The notes under the pieces: model-generated | What the model was told of the DNA's origin: nothing | The model's database searches: none | Seen by the model: only the letters and a program-made list of their open reading frames with translations | Assembly (NCBI RefSeq): GCF_900168325.1 | Contig: NZ_FVZE01000005.1 | Coordinates: 1-64,000 of the forward strand | Source of the DNA: Novosphingobium mathurense | Lineage (GTDB): Bacteria > Pseudomonadota > Alphaproteobacteria > Sphingomonadales > Sphingomonadaceae | Length of the DNA stretch: 64,000 nt | Direction of reading: 5' to 3' | Made by a program: the position numbers and the translations under genes | Shown here: piece by piece, positions 33,636 to 42,627 of the stretch | Numbering within the stretch: position 1 is the stretch's first letter | Layout: the number at the start of each line of letters is the position of its first letter

Positions 33636-34484
33636 GTGCTGATCGCACAGATTACGGACCTGCACATCGGTTTCAGCGGAAGCGAAACGGGGGGCTACAA
33701 CACGCATCGCCTGAAAGCGGTGCTGGACCGCCTGGTGGATGGGCCCAACCGGCCCGATCTTCTGCTCATGTCCGGCGACATGACCGAGTTCGGCGACCTG
33801 CAAAGCTACACGCGGCTGGCGGAGATGGTGCGCGACTGTCCGTTCCCGGTGGCACCGATGGTGGGCAACCACGACATGCGCGCGGCGATGTTCGAAGCCT
33901 TTCCCGACTGCCCGGACAATGGCGGTTTCGTGCAGTACGCGATCGATCTCGGCCCGCTGCGGGTACTGGTACTCGATACGCTGGAGGAAGGCCGTCATGG
34001 CGGCGCCTTCTGCGCGGCACGGGCGGCGTGGCTGTCCGCGGAACTGGCGGCGTACCCGGATCGGCCGACGGTCATCGCCATGCATCACCCGCCGTTCGAA
34101 AGCGGGATCGACTGGCTCGACAGCGACGAGCGCGAACCGTGGATCGCCCGTCTGATCGAAGCCGTCTCGGGCCACGCCCAGATCAAGGGGATCGTTGCCG
34201 GGCACCTGCATCGCCCGATCCACACCTTGTGGGAAGGCATCCCGGTCACCGTGGTCGGCTCCACCGCAGCGACGGTTGCGCTCGACCTGAACCCGGTGGA
34301 CCCGGACAGGCCGGACGGACGCGCGATGATCTCCGCCGAGTTACCGGTCTATGCCCTGCATCGCTGGGATGGCCGCCGTCTCGTCTCGCACACCGAACCC
34401 GTCGGCGCGCTCGATGCTCTGGCGCGGTATGACGAGGCGTTCCAGGAAGTGGTGCGCGTGATCGTGGGCGAACGGCCCGACTGA
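33636..34484 (+). CDS. calcineurin-like phosphoesterase, CpdA-type (possible cyclic-nucleotide phosphodiesterase)
   Basis: A 282-residue class III phosphodiesterase with the full metal-site set: TDLHIG near residue 8, SGDMTEFGD, GNHDMR, MHHPPF and GHLHR. The family includes CpdA, which hydrolyses cAMP, and GpdQ. The start is a GTG at 33636 with AAGGA seven bases before it. Upstream, a 14-codon frame beginning at the ATG at 33598, behind GGAGGGAG, ends inside this start region and may couple translation. It ends the operon that also encodes cNMP-binding domains, while the facing operon encodes a nucleotide cyclase. That context favours cAMP or cGMP as substrate, but the sequence alone does not prove it. 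Confidence 0.82.
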   Translation: MLIAQITDLHIGFSGSETGGYNTHRLKAVLDRLVDGPNRPDLLLMSGDMTEFGDLQSYTRLAEMVRDCPFPVAPMVGNHDMRAAMFEAFPDCPDNGGFVQYAIDLGPLRVLVLDTLEEGRHGGAFCAARAAWLSAELAAYPDRPTVIAMHHPPFESGIDWLDSDEREPWIARLIEAVSGHAQIKGIVAGHLHRPIHTLWEGIPVTVVGSTAATVALDLNPVDPDRPDGRAMISAELPVYALHRWDGRRLVSHTEPVGALDALARYDEAFQEVVRVIVGERPD

Positions 34485-34590
34485 GACTGACTCGGGCGCG
34501 GTTCCGGAAGCGCTTCGGGACCGGCGACATGCCCACCTTGCCTTCGGCCGTTCGCCATGACGAGGCAAGCCACCCCGATTCAAGCTCCCC

Positions 34591-34612
34591 GCTTGCCCCG
34601 AGCCTGTCGAAG
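34591..34612 (-). repeat. dispersed short repeat (REP-like), copy 2
   Basis: The inverse of this 22-base unit (CTTCGACAGG ... GGGCAAGC) matches 13175-13196 at 19 of 22 bases. It lies in the 168-base gap between the two convergent electron-transfer operons, a typical position for such elements. Confidence 0.55.
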
Positions 34613-34652
34613 GCCGGGAGCGCAAGGCCCTCAGCCCAAGTTCAAGGCTGCC

Positions 34653-37600
34653 TCAGCGCTTGGGTATCCACACGCTCATGTCGACCTCGTCGGTGACCTT
34701 GAAGGGCACGCCGCGGCGGTTGACGAACAGGCGCTCCATTTCCTCGCGGGTGAAGGGGCGTGAGCCCAGGCGACCGAAAACGGCCATCTGGCCACCGGTC
34801 TCGTCGACACCGCGGTCGCGGTCGAGGCCCTTGGAGAGGGCGCGGGCCGGGCTTGGCGTCCTGGCCCATGCGATCAGCTCGGGCTTGGGCGCGGGCGAGA
34901 AGCCATAGAAGTTCGGCTGGCTCGACGGTGACGTGAGCTGCAGGACCTTGAGGCCGTTCCGGCCGTCCGCGACATAGGCGAAGAGCGAGGCATTGGTCGA
35001 ACCGACGATGACGTCTTCGGCATCGTTGAGCTGCCCGTCGAAAGTCACCTTCCGGTAGATGCGCGGGTTGGGCGGGCTGCGTACGTCGACGATGACGAGG
35101 CCGTCCTGCTTGGCCGCGACATAAGCGTAAGTGCGTGCGACGTAGATGCGGCGGGCATCGGCCAGCGGCACGGTTGCCTGGGGCACCGCGATCGGGTTGC
35201 GCAGGTTGGTGACGTCGAAGAGCTTGAGGCCGTCCCTGTCGGTCACCCACAGGTAGCGGAACTGGACTGCGCTGGCGCGCGCGTCCTCAAGCGGGCGTAC
35301 GGCCGAGAGCTGCGGGTGCAGCGGGTCGTGCAGGTCGACGACGACGAGTCCGGCCTTGGCGGTGATGTAGGCCACTTCGCCCGCCAGGACGATGTGCCGC
35401 GCACCGTCGAGCACGTGATCCGGGTTCCAGGTCACCGCGCGCTTGAGCTTGTTGTTGCGGAACTCGCCATCGGCCATCGTGTCGATGTTGACGAGGATCA
35501 GGCCCTCTTCGCTGTCGGTGATGACCGCGTAGCTGTAGATCGGCTCGAAAGCCTGTTCCTGGTTGGCGTCGCGCAGCGTGAACGGTGTGCCGTCGGCCTT
35601 GTAGAGCGTCTGGCCCTTGTCGTCCTTCAGGATCGTCGCTTCCATCGTCCGGTTGCGCGTGGGGGCAACCGGCTGGTTGGTCGCCAGCGCCATGCAGGTC
35701 GCGTTCTTGGTCTTCACGTGGGTGTTGTGGCCCAGCGGTGAGAAGGGCGCCGAGACGACCGCGTCGGAGAAGCCCTTGTTGGCCACGGAGGCGACGTCAT
35801 AGACCTCGAAGCCGCCCTTGCCCTCGGCCACGAACATGTATTCGCCGCGAAGCTGGAGGCAGCCGACTTCGCCGCTGGTACCCTGCGTCACGTTGCGGAA
35901 CTGCTCGAAGGGATGGGTTTCGCCCGACAGGTTCTTGTCGAAGGCCTTGCCGCGCGTCCAGTTCTTCAGCTCGCGCCCGTTCTGCTCGACGTGGAGCTTG
36001 TAGTAGTCGGGGTAGGCGTACTTCTGGAGGTACGAACCGATCACGGCCTGCGGTTCGTCCCATTCGGTGACGCGCACGGCCTCGAAGCCGCCGTCGAGTC
36101 CGACCCACGAATTGAGGCCGACGAAGTTCACGAAATTGGTCCCGAGCAGCAGGGTCTGGGCCATGATCGCGTTGTTGTCGTCCTTTTCGGACAGGTGGCA
36201 GTCGGTGCAGGTTTTGGTTTCGGTCAGGCGCACGGTGTGCGGGAAGTGGGGAGCAAAGGCCTGGCTGGAGAAGCCCGCAGCGCTGATCGGCGGCTGCTGG
36301 ATGTAGATGCGCTCACGGTTGACGTTGGTCGAGGACAGGACGAGCGCCGAGGTCGACCGGATCGGGGCGACTTGCGAGCCCTTGGTCGTCATGTGCTTGC
36401 CCAGCTGGAACATTTCGTCGCGTGCGACCTGCGGGTTGTAGGTCGCGAAGTTGCGGGTTTCCTCGCCTTCGTAGTGGTGCAGCGTGGTTTTCCAGTTCGC
36501 CTCGATCGGCAGGTGGCAGCCGCCGCAGCTCGTGGTCCACGAGAGGTGACAGGTGAAGCACGCCATCTCGCCGTCCTTGTGGGCACGGTCGCTCATCGGC
36601 ACGCCGGGGCCGAAGCCGAAGCTGCCGTCGTCCGCGCCGGACTTGCTCATCAGCTTGGCGCGCGCCGACTTGGCGTTGAAAGTGGGCGAGGCGGGGTCGA
36701 CCGCGTCCTTGACCAGAGAGACTTCCCACGAAAGGTCCGGATCGACGATCGAGCGCTGGATCAGGTGCTTGCGGCCCGAGGCGTCGGCGGTCCATTCGAA
36801 GCGGCGCTTGCCGTCGGGGTTGCGCAGCAGGGCGAGGTCGGTGCCCTTGGGCGGCGCAGCCGGACCGCTGGTCAGCAGCGTCGGATAGGCGTCGGCGGTG
36901 CCGTGGCAGTCCTTGCAGCCGATCTCGACGGCGTTGGCGACTTCGCCATAGATCAGCCCGTTGCCGTGGCTGTCCTGCGAATAGTGGCAGTCGGCGCACT
37001 GCATGCCCTTTTCGGCATGGATGTCCATCATGTGGACGCTCTTGCCCGGGTTGGTGCCGACGGGGACGAACTTGCCTTCGCCCTTCTTGCGCCACTTCTC
37101 CGGATCGTCGGGCGAGACGATGTGTTCCTTGTCGGTGCCCCAGGTCGCCTGGTTGCCGCCGGCATCGAGCAGGTTGCCCTCACGGTCGCGCTTGAAGATC
37201 GCGCGGAAGTTCCAGCCGTGGCCGTGATAGTCGGCGAACTGGGTGTCCTTCAGTTCCGGATTGAGGTCGTAGACGTTGCGCAGGAAGTCGAGGTCGGCCC
37301 ACTTGCCCTTGGGCGATGCACCCTCGGGGTTGCGTTCCAGCACCTTGTGGACTTCCTCGGCACTCGGATACTTCTGCTTCTCCGGCCACATCTTCGGCGC
37401 ATCGGCCTCGTAGTCCCACATCGTGTAGCCGAGGTAGCTGTTCAGGAAGATGTTGGGCTGGTGCATGTGGCAGTTCATGCACTGCGCGGTCGGGATCGCC
37501 CGGGTGAACACGTGCTGGAGCGGGTGCCCCTTCTCGCGGTCGTCGGCGGGCTTGGCGATGCCGTGACCGTCGTCCTCGTGCCCGGTCTTGAGCGAGCCGT

Positions 37601-38756
37601 GCCCGTCTTCGCCATAGCCCTTGCCGTGGCTCTTGAGTGCGGCGATGGTCGGGTCCCTGGTGACCGTCTGCCCGTCGCGGCCGAGCTTGGCGTAGATCAG
37701 CGAGTGGCGCGGTTCGCGGTCGTTCGCGTAGATCACGTGGCACGCGGTGCAGCCCGAAGAGCGATAGTCGCCCGGCTGGTCGTTGGTGCCCATGAACCAG
37801 GTGTAAGGATCGTTGAGGCGCGTCTTGTGCAGGTTGAGCACGGGGATCGCCACGCGAAGGCCGGTACCGGGGCCGCGGTTCGATTGCTTGATGTCCGGGC
37901 GGCCCGGTTCCTCGAGCCGCTGGATCGATCCGGTCGGGTTGGGCAGGCCGACTTCGGCGAATGTCGAGTTGATGACGCGTCCGCCACGTTCGAACACGCG
38001 GAACACGTCGCCCGGAGGCGTGACGTTCCAGCGCGGCAGCGGATAGAGCGCGGCCAGTGCACCGCGCGCCTTCTGTTCGGCGGTGACGGTGCCCGGCGGG
38101 TTGCCGGCCGATACGATCTTCGCCGGCTCGCCGTCGCGGGTATAGGCTTCGCCGAAGATGTAGTTCTTGTAGGGGACGATGCCGTTGTTATAGGCCGCGC
38201 CGCCGAACAGCATCGCGCCCGAGGCCATCAGCGAGCGTTCCGCCGCTTCGATCGCGGGCAGGTGGCAATTGCCGCAGCTCTCGCGCGCGACGCGGTAGTC
38301 GCCGGGATTGACGAAGCGGATGTATTCCGGGGCTTCCTTGTTGAGCAGGGTATAGCTGCGCTGCGGGTTCGCCGCGCTCGGCCAGTGCCAGCTCTCCGGG
38401 AACTTGGGCAGCACGTGCGCCTTGTTGCGCGCGGCGATGTAGTCGGGGTGATCGAAGCCCAGCTCCGGCCGCCCGGTGATTCGCGCATTGCCGCCATGGC
38501 AGTCGGTGCAGCCCAGCTTGACTGCAGGCGTCGCGTGCATCGTGGGCGCATCGCTGGCGGTGTGGCAGGTGAGACAGCCCGCCGACTTGGCATCCATGTC
38601 CGCCGCCGACTGGCCAGCGGGCGCAGCGGGCGCGCGCACCAGCGAGTAGTCGCGCTCGACCGGCTTTTCCTCCTCGCTGGCGAGAAGGCGGCCCGCAGGG
38701 ATGGCCAGCGCCAGCAGGAGCGCGAAAGCGAGGAATATCCGGCTGAGGCGCTGCAT
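34653..38756 (-). CDS. decahaem c-type cytochrome with C-terminal LVIVD beta-propeller
   Basis: A 1367-residue exported protein. A Sec signal (MQRLSRIFLAFALLLALAI..., cleaved near 26) precedes ten CxxCH motifs between about residues 60 and 850: CLTCH, CTDCH, CGNCH, CTACH, CMNCH, CADCH, CKDCH, CFTCH, CGGCH and CTDCH. Residues from about 930 to 1340 form a propeller of LVIVD-type blades: FEVYDVASVANKG, LVVVDLHDPLHPQ, LKLFDVTNLRNP and LVIVDVRSPPNP are clear, plus two weaker ones. LVIVD repeats occur in choice-of-anchor and surface proteins. No lipobox is seen, so it may be periplasmic or held to the adjacent barrel at the cell surface. Its ATG overlaps the barrel gene stop (TGATG). It is the last gene of the nine-gene operon. 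The function is inferred as an electron conduit or terminal reductase. Confidence 0.88.
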   Translation of the reverse strand: MQRLSRIFLAFALLLALAIPAGRLLASEEEKPVERDYSLVRAPAAPAGQSAADMDAKSAGCLTCHTASDAPTMHATPAVKLGCTDCHGGNARITGRPELGFDHPDYIAARNKAHVLPKFPESWHWPSAANPQRSYTLLNKEAPEYIRFVNPGDYRVARESCGNCHLPAIEAAERSLMASGAMLFGGAAYNNGIVPYKNYIFGEAYTRDGEPAKIVSAGNPPGTVTAEQKARGALAALYPLPRWNVTPPGDVFRVFERGGRVINSTFAEVGLPNPTGSIQRLEEPGRPDIKQSNRGPGTGLRVAIPVLNLHKTRLNDPYTWFMGTNDQPGDYRSSGCTACHVIYANDREPRHSLIYAKLGRDGQTVTRDPTIAALKSHGKGYGEDGHGSLKTGHEDDGHGIAKPADDREKGHPLQHVFTRAIPTAQCMNCHMHQPNIFLNSYLGYTMWDYEADAPKMWPEKQKYPSAEEVHKVLERNPEGASPKGKWADLDFLRNVYDLNPELKDTQFADYHGHGWNFRAIFKRDREGNLLDAGGNQATWGTDKEHIVSPDDPEKWRKKGEGKFVPVGTNPGKSVHMMDIHAEKGMQCADCHYSQDSHGNGLIYGEVANAVEIGCKDCHGTADAYPTLLTSGPAAPPKGTDLALLRNPDGKRRFEWTADASGRKHLIQRSIVDPDLSWEVSLVKDAVDPASPTFNAKSARAKLMSKSGADDGSFGFGPGVPMSDRAHKDGEMACFTCHLSWTTSCGGCHLPIEANWKTTLHHYEGEETRNFATYNPQVARDEMFQLGKHMTTKGSQVAPIRSTSALVLSSTNVNRERIYIQQPPISAAGFSSQAFAPHFPHTVRLTETKTCTDCHLSEKDDNNAIMAQTLLLGTNFVNFVGLNSWVGLDGGFEAVRVTEWDEPQAVIGSYLQKYAYPDYYKLHVEQNGRELKNWTRGKAFDKNLSGETHPFEQFRNVTQGTSGEVGCLQLRGEYMFVAEGKGGFEVYDVASVANKGFSDAVVSAPFSPLGHNTHVKTKNATCMALATNQPVAPTRNRTMEATILKDDKGQTLYKADGTPFTLRDANQEQAFEPIYSYAVITDSEEGLILVNIDTMADGEFRNNKLKRAVTWNPDHVLDGARHIVLAGEVAYITAKAGLVVVDLHDPLHPQLSAVRPLEDARASAVQFRYLWVTDRDGLKLFDVTNLRNPIAVPQATVPLADARRIYVARTYAYVAAKQDGLVIVDVRSPPNPRIYRKVTFDGQLNDAEDVIVGSTNASLFAYVADGRNGLKVLQLTSPSSQPNFYGFSPAPKPELIAWARTPSPARALSKGLDRDRGVDETGGQMAVFGRLGSRPFTREEMERLFVNRRGVPFKVTDEVDMSVWIPKR

Positions 38757-40627
38757 CAGTAACTCACGATGATGTTGGCGAGGACGGAGTAGTAGTTCCG
38801 GTTGCCCTCGGCGTTGTCGAACAGGTCGCGGAAGCCCTTGCCCGGGACGAGGGCGGCGGCGCTGAGGCGCGCCACGATGTTCTGCGTCGCCTTGGGGCGC
38901 CAGATCGCGGCGGCGGAAAGGTCCCAGCCGATGTCCCTGGGGATCGAGCCTTCATTGCGCAGCGTCTGCAGCGTTGCGGTGTTCTCGAACCACAGGTGAT
39001 TGGCGTTGGTGGACAGGCGGAACTCGGGCGTCAGGTCGAAGTCCGCGCCCGCGCCGACCAGTACGGCTCCCGGGTTGTTGAAGTTCGACTGGCCCTGTTC
39101 CTTGGACGAGCGCAGCGAATTGAGGATGCCATTGCGTCCGTTGACGCCAATGACGCGGCCGCCGCCGGCGAAGGGGATCGTCTGGCGGATCCAGTAGCTG
39201 GTGTCGGCACCCGCGAAGATCGGGTTTTCGAACACCGCGTCGAAGCCGGTTTCCTTGTTGTCGTAAGGATCGCCGTCGCCGGTGGCGTAGAGGCCGGACA
39301 GGCGAAAGCGCATCCAGTCCTTGTCGTAGCTCAGTTCGGCGGCGCCGAAAAAGGCGCGGATGTCGGCCTTGCGGTCGGTGAAGAAGCTGTTGCGGTCCTG
39401 GCCGAGCGCGCCATAGGCCGATGCCGTCAGGTTGATCCGGCCGATGCGGCCATCGGCGTTGTAGCCGAGGTAGACGACGTCGTAGTCCCGGCCCTTGAGG
39501 GTGCCGAGCAGGGCCGGGCGCACCGGAAAGCCGTTATCGTCCACTTCGACCCGGCCTGCCTCGCGGTTTCGGTTGTACGCGACGGTGAACTGGCTGGTCA
39601 GCGCCGGGATCAGGAAGTCCTGGCGGTAGATGTTGGCGACGAACAGGAAATCGTCGCGCGGGCGCTGGACGACCGAGTTGAGGCCCGAGTTGGTGTCCTT
39701 CTCCAGCCGCCAGAATGCGGCGAGGTTGTACTGCACCCGGTTGTTGTCGCGGTTGCCGAAGAAGCGGATGCCAAGCTGGTTGTCGTTGAACAGGAAGCCG
39801 CGAAAGTCTGCCTGGAACGGTTGGATGCCCACGCGCACCGAATCGAAGTCGTAGCGGTCCGAGGTGTTGCGCAGGTGATAGTCGATGAAGGCTTCCTGCA
39901 CGCCGACGAAATGGTCGGAGCGGTGCGAGGGCTTGCTCGGCTCGACGAAGAGCACGCGCTTTTCGGGCACGTTGACGTAGTTGTAGTTGAACGCCAGCGC
40001 GACGCGGTATTCGACTGCGGGCGGCTTGAACGCGGTATTGCCCTTGGTCAGGCCGAGCCCGAGGATGAAGGTCTGCGAAAAGACGAGGCTGGCGTCCTTG
40101 CCGAAGACGTCGATGGAACCCGGTCGCTCGGTCGTCTGCACGCCCACGGGAATCGGGAAGGTGCGCGGTTCAAGAACGGTGTCGGAAATCAGGTTGAGGC
40201 CGAAGAACCAGTCGTCGCCCTTGATCGGCAGCCACTTGACCTTCTTGGGATCGAGCGGACGGTCACCCTTCAGCGTGTTCTGGTGATAGGGGTCGAACCA
40301 GCGTTCCTTGACCACGCCCAGCGTCTCGATCAGGCGCCAGCGGTCGGGGATCGGGACCTGGTCGGTCGGAAATGCCTCGGGCGGGGGCGCACGCACCGCG
40401 CCTTCGTTGTTCTGCGTCACCCGCTCGGGCAGCGGCGGGGTGTAGCCGGGACGGCGGCGGCCGTCGATCACGCCGGGATCGACGTCTTCGGGGGCGGTCT
40501 CGGTGCCCGGCGGTTCGAGGATCGGCTGCTCGGGCTGCGTATCCTCCTGCCCGAAGGTGGGCTCGGGGATTTCCTGCGGCGCGGCCTGCGCCGCCACCAT
40601 GGGGACAAGAAGAACCGGCAGGGCCAT
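38756..40627 (-). CDS. outer-membrane beta-barrel protein, MtrB-like partner by context
   Basis: A 623-residue exported protein with a short hydrophobic leader (MALPVLLVPMVAAQA), a Pro/Glu-rich N-terminal stretch of about 100 residues, and then alternating aromatic/polar strands typical of a large barrel (VEYRVALAFNYNYVNVP, RVQYNLAAFWRLEKD, QFTVAYNRNREAGRVEV). It ends in VLANIIVSY with a terminal aromatic residue for Bam recognition. The leader lacks the usual basic residues: an in-frame CTG overlapping the upstream gene would add an Arg-containing n-region, so the true start may be earlier. The position between two multihaem cytochrome genes mirrors porin-cytochrome conduits (MtrAB/PioAB), though I do not claim sequence homology to MtrB. 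Confidence 0.75.
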   Translation of the reverse strand: MALPVLLVPMVAAQAAPQEIPEPTFGQEDTQPEQPILEPPGTETAPEDVDPGVIDGRRRPGYTPPLPERVTQNNEGAVRAPPPEAFPTDQVPIPDRWRLIETLGVVKERWFDPYHQNTLKGDRPLDPKKVKWLPIKGDDWFFGLNLISDTVLEPRTFPIPVGVQTTERPGSIDVFGKDASLVFSQTFILGLGLTKGNTAFKPPAVEYRVALAFNYNYVNVPEKRVLFVEPSKPSHRSDHFVGVQEAFIDYHLRNTSDRYDFDSVRVGIQPFQADFRGFLFNDNQLGIRFFGNRDNNRVQYNLAAFWRLEKDTNSGLNSVVQRPRDDFLFVANIYRQDFLIPALTSQFTVAYNRNREAGRVEVDDNGFPVRPALLGTLKGRDYDVVYLGYNADGRIGRINLTASAYGALGQDRNSFFTDRKADIRAFFGAAELSYDKDWMRFRLSGLYATGDGDPYDNKETGFDAVFENPIFAGADTSYWIRQTIPFAGGGRVIGVNGRNGILNSLRSSKEQGQSNFNNPGAVLVGAGADFDLTPEFRLSTNANHLWFENTATLQTLRNEGSIPRDIGWDLSAAAIWRPKATQNIVARLSAAALVPGKGFRDLFDNAEGNRNYYSVLANIIVSY

Positions 40628-40629
40628 CG

Positions 40630-42627
40630 TTACAGGCCCTCGCAGACGTTCTGTTCGCTGGAGTCGAGGAACGGCGCGAAGGGACAGTTGACGAAACGCA
40701 GGCGCACCATCGCGCCGTTGACGTTGACGACGATCCGGTCGGCGCGGATCGCTGCCGGGGCATTGCCGGTGGTGCCCAGGCGCACGCCGGCATTGTGGTT
40801 GCCCAGGAAGCTGATCATGTCGTCCTGGTCGATACCGTCACCCGATACGCCGATGCCGCCGACCAGCACGTTGCCGCGATAGACCGGGACCGAACCGGGG
40901 AAGATCTGGATGCCGTTCTGCAGCCGGTTCTGGTTCGTGGCGACGTCGGGCAGGAAAGTGCAGCGCTGCTGCGTATCGGTGGCGCTTGCCCCGGTGACGT
41001 ACTGCAGGTGCTGGGCGAGGTTGGTCAGGACCAGCGCCGATTGCAGGCCGGTGGAGAACGGGCTCCACTGCGCGATCGGGCGCGAGAGTGGGCCATTGGG
41101 ATTGCCGACTTCGCCGTCAGGGAAATAGGGGCGCGACAGGTTGCCGCCCGAGCGGTCCGCAAAGGCGAAAGTGCCGGTCAGTGCGCTCTGGTCATTGAGG
41201 AAGGTGCGCACCTTGCCGACGAAGGCCTGCACGTCGCTGCTGGGATCGCCCAGAAGCTGCGCCCCGGCCTGCGCGCCGGAGAAGAAGGTGGCGGTGCGCG
41301 CCTTCTGCAGCGAGACGTCGGTGCCGAAGATCGGGGCATCGGGAGAGCGCACGATGCCCAGCACCTCTCCGCGCGTATCGACGAGCGAGATCGAGACCTG
41401 CGCCCGGCTGTCGAGCGGCTGGCGGATCTGCGCGCGTGCGCGCGACATGACCTTGAAGGCTTCCTCGAGGATCGCCGTGGCTTCCTGCGCCGTGATCGGC
41501 TGGGCGATGTCGGCGCCGTCGGTTCCCGCGCGGATCGGGTAGCGGTTCGCGCCGCTGCCGTTGGTCAGGACGAACGCGTCGCGGTCGGAAAACTCGGAGG
41601 TCGTCGATGCGCGGATGCCCGAGGCTTCTGAGCCATAAGCGGTGCCGGCGCGCAGGGCTGCGGTTTCGAAGTACCCTTTGACAGCGACGAGACTGCCCAG
41701 CGCGGGGGCGGTCTGCGCGTATGTTGCGCCGGCGACGTCGAACAGGCCGGAATAGGTCGCGTCCGAGTAGCGCAGCTGGGTGCCGTCCACGTAGATCCGG
41801 TTGGCGCGGATCGCCTCCGGGGCTTCGAAGCCCACGGTGCCGGCCAGCGCGATCTGTTCCTCGAAGTCGGTGTCGGTGTCGAGCACGTTGTCGTCGAGGC
41901 CGTAGACCCCGTCGCCGCTCACGCCGATGCCGCCCACGAGCACGCCGTTAATGTAGAGAGGAAAGCCCCCTGGGTCTGCCGAGAGGCCGAGCGGTGACCG
42001 CTTGGGCCCGATCAGCGCATCGGTGCCGGAAGCCTTGAAGCGCGATGCGAAGTCCGAACAGGGAAGCTGGCTGAACTGCACGCCGAACAGTGGCCCGCTT
42101 TCCAGGCCGACGGTGCTGGGGGCGGGCGGGAAGTGTTCCTGCACGATCATGCTGGCAGTGCGGCTGGTGAAGGCGTTGCCCGCGCTTGACAGGTAGGCGC
42201 CGGTCACCGCCTTGGCGATGGCGGCGGCCTCGGCCGGAACGGACAGGCCCTGGATGTCGATGTTGTCGCCATTGGGCGCATCGGGGATTTTGGCATTGGC
42301 CGGGGCGCCGGCCATGCGGAATACGGCAAGGACATTGCCGACGCGGTCGACCACGGCAATGACCGAGGGATGACCGGACTGGTTGGCCTGCGCCGCGGCC
42401 TGCGCCACGATCTTGCCGACGTTTGCACTGCTCAGCGACAGCTGTGCCGGGGCCACATAGTCCTCCAGCGTGGTTCCGCCGCCCGAGGAACCGCCGCCCG
42501 AGCTGCCGCCGCCCGAAGAACTGCCACCGCCGGAACTGCCGCCCGATGAGCCGCCGTCGTCTCCGCCGCAGGCCGCCAGCATGAGCGTGGCCGCGAGCGC
42601 TGCAATGGTGCCCCCCCGCCAGCGCAT
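40630..42627 (-). CDS. lipoprotein with two HbpS/GlcG-type haem-binding domains
   Basis: A 665-residue lipoprotein: signal AALAATLMLAAC, then a Gly/Ser linker of about 30 residues and two copies of a GlcG/HbpS-like domain. Each copy is recognised by a helix-strand start (AAAQANQSGHPSVIAVVDRVG; the second has ISLVDTRGEVLGIVRSPD) and by VLVGGIGVSGDG followed by acidic residues (near 240 and again near 605). HbpS binds haem or redox-stressed iron and the family is linked to haem handling. Here it could store or deliver haem or electrons between the cytochromes. Four isolated Cys but no CxxCH. It overlaps the cytochrome gene upstream by one base and lies two bases from the barrel gene. Confidence 0.75.
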   Translation of the reverse strand: MRWRGGTIAALAATLMLAACGGDDGGSSGGSSGGGSSSGGGSSGGGSSGGGTTLEDYVAPAQLSLSSANVGKIVAQAAAQANQSGHPSVIAVVDRVGNVLAVFRMAGAPANAKIPDAPNGDNIDIQGLSVPAEAAAIAKAVTGAYLSSAGNAFTSRTASMIVQEHFPPAPSTVGLESGPLFGVQFSQLPCSDFASRFKASGTDALIGPKRSPLGLSADPGGFPLYINGVLVGGIGVSGDGVYGLDDNVLDTDTDFEEQIALAGTVGFEAPEAIRANRIYVDGTQLRYSDATYSGLFDVAGATYAQTAPALGSLVAVKGYFETAALRAGTAYGSEASGIRASTTSEFSDRDAFVLTNGSGANRYPIRAGTDGADIAQPITAQEATAILEEAFKVMSRARAQIRQPLDSRAQVSISLVDTRGEVLGIVRSPDAPIFGTDVSLQKARTATFFSGAQAGAQLLGDPSSDVQAFVGKVRTFLNDQSALTGTFAFADRSGGNLSRPYFPDGEVGNPNGPLSRPIAQWSPFSTGLQSALVLTNLAQHLQYVTGASATDTQQRCTFLPDVATNQNRLQNGIQIFPGSVPVYRGNVLVGGIGVSGDGIDQDDMISFLGNHNAGVRLGTTGNAPAAIRADRIVVNVNGAMVRLRFVNCPFAPFLDSSEQNVCEGL

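Noticed and set aside
35913..38762. 949-codon open frame antisense to the decahaem gene
   Set aside because: It lacks a ribosome site and domains, and the opposite strand carries ten haem motifs.
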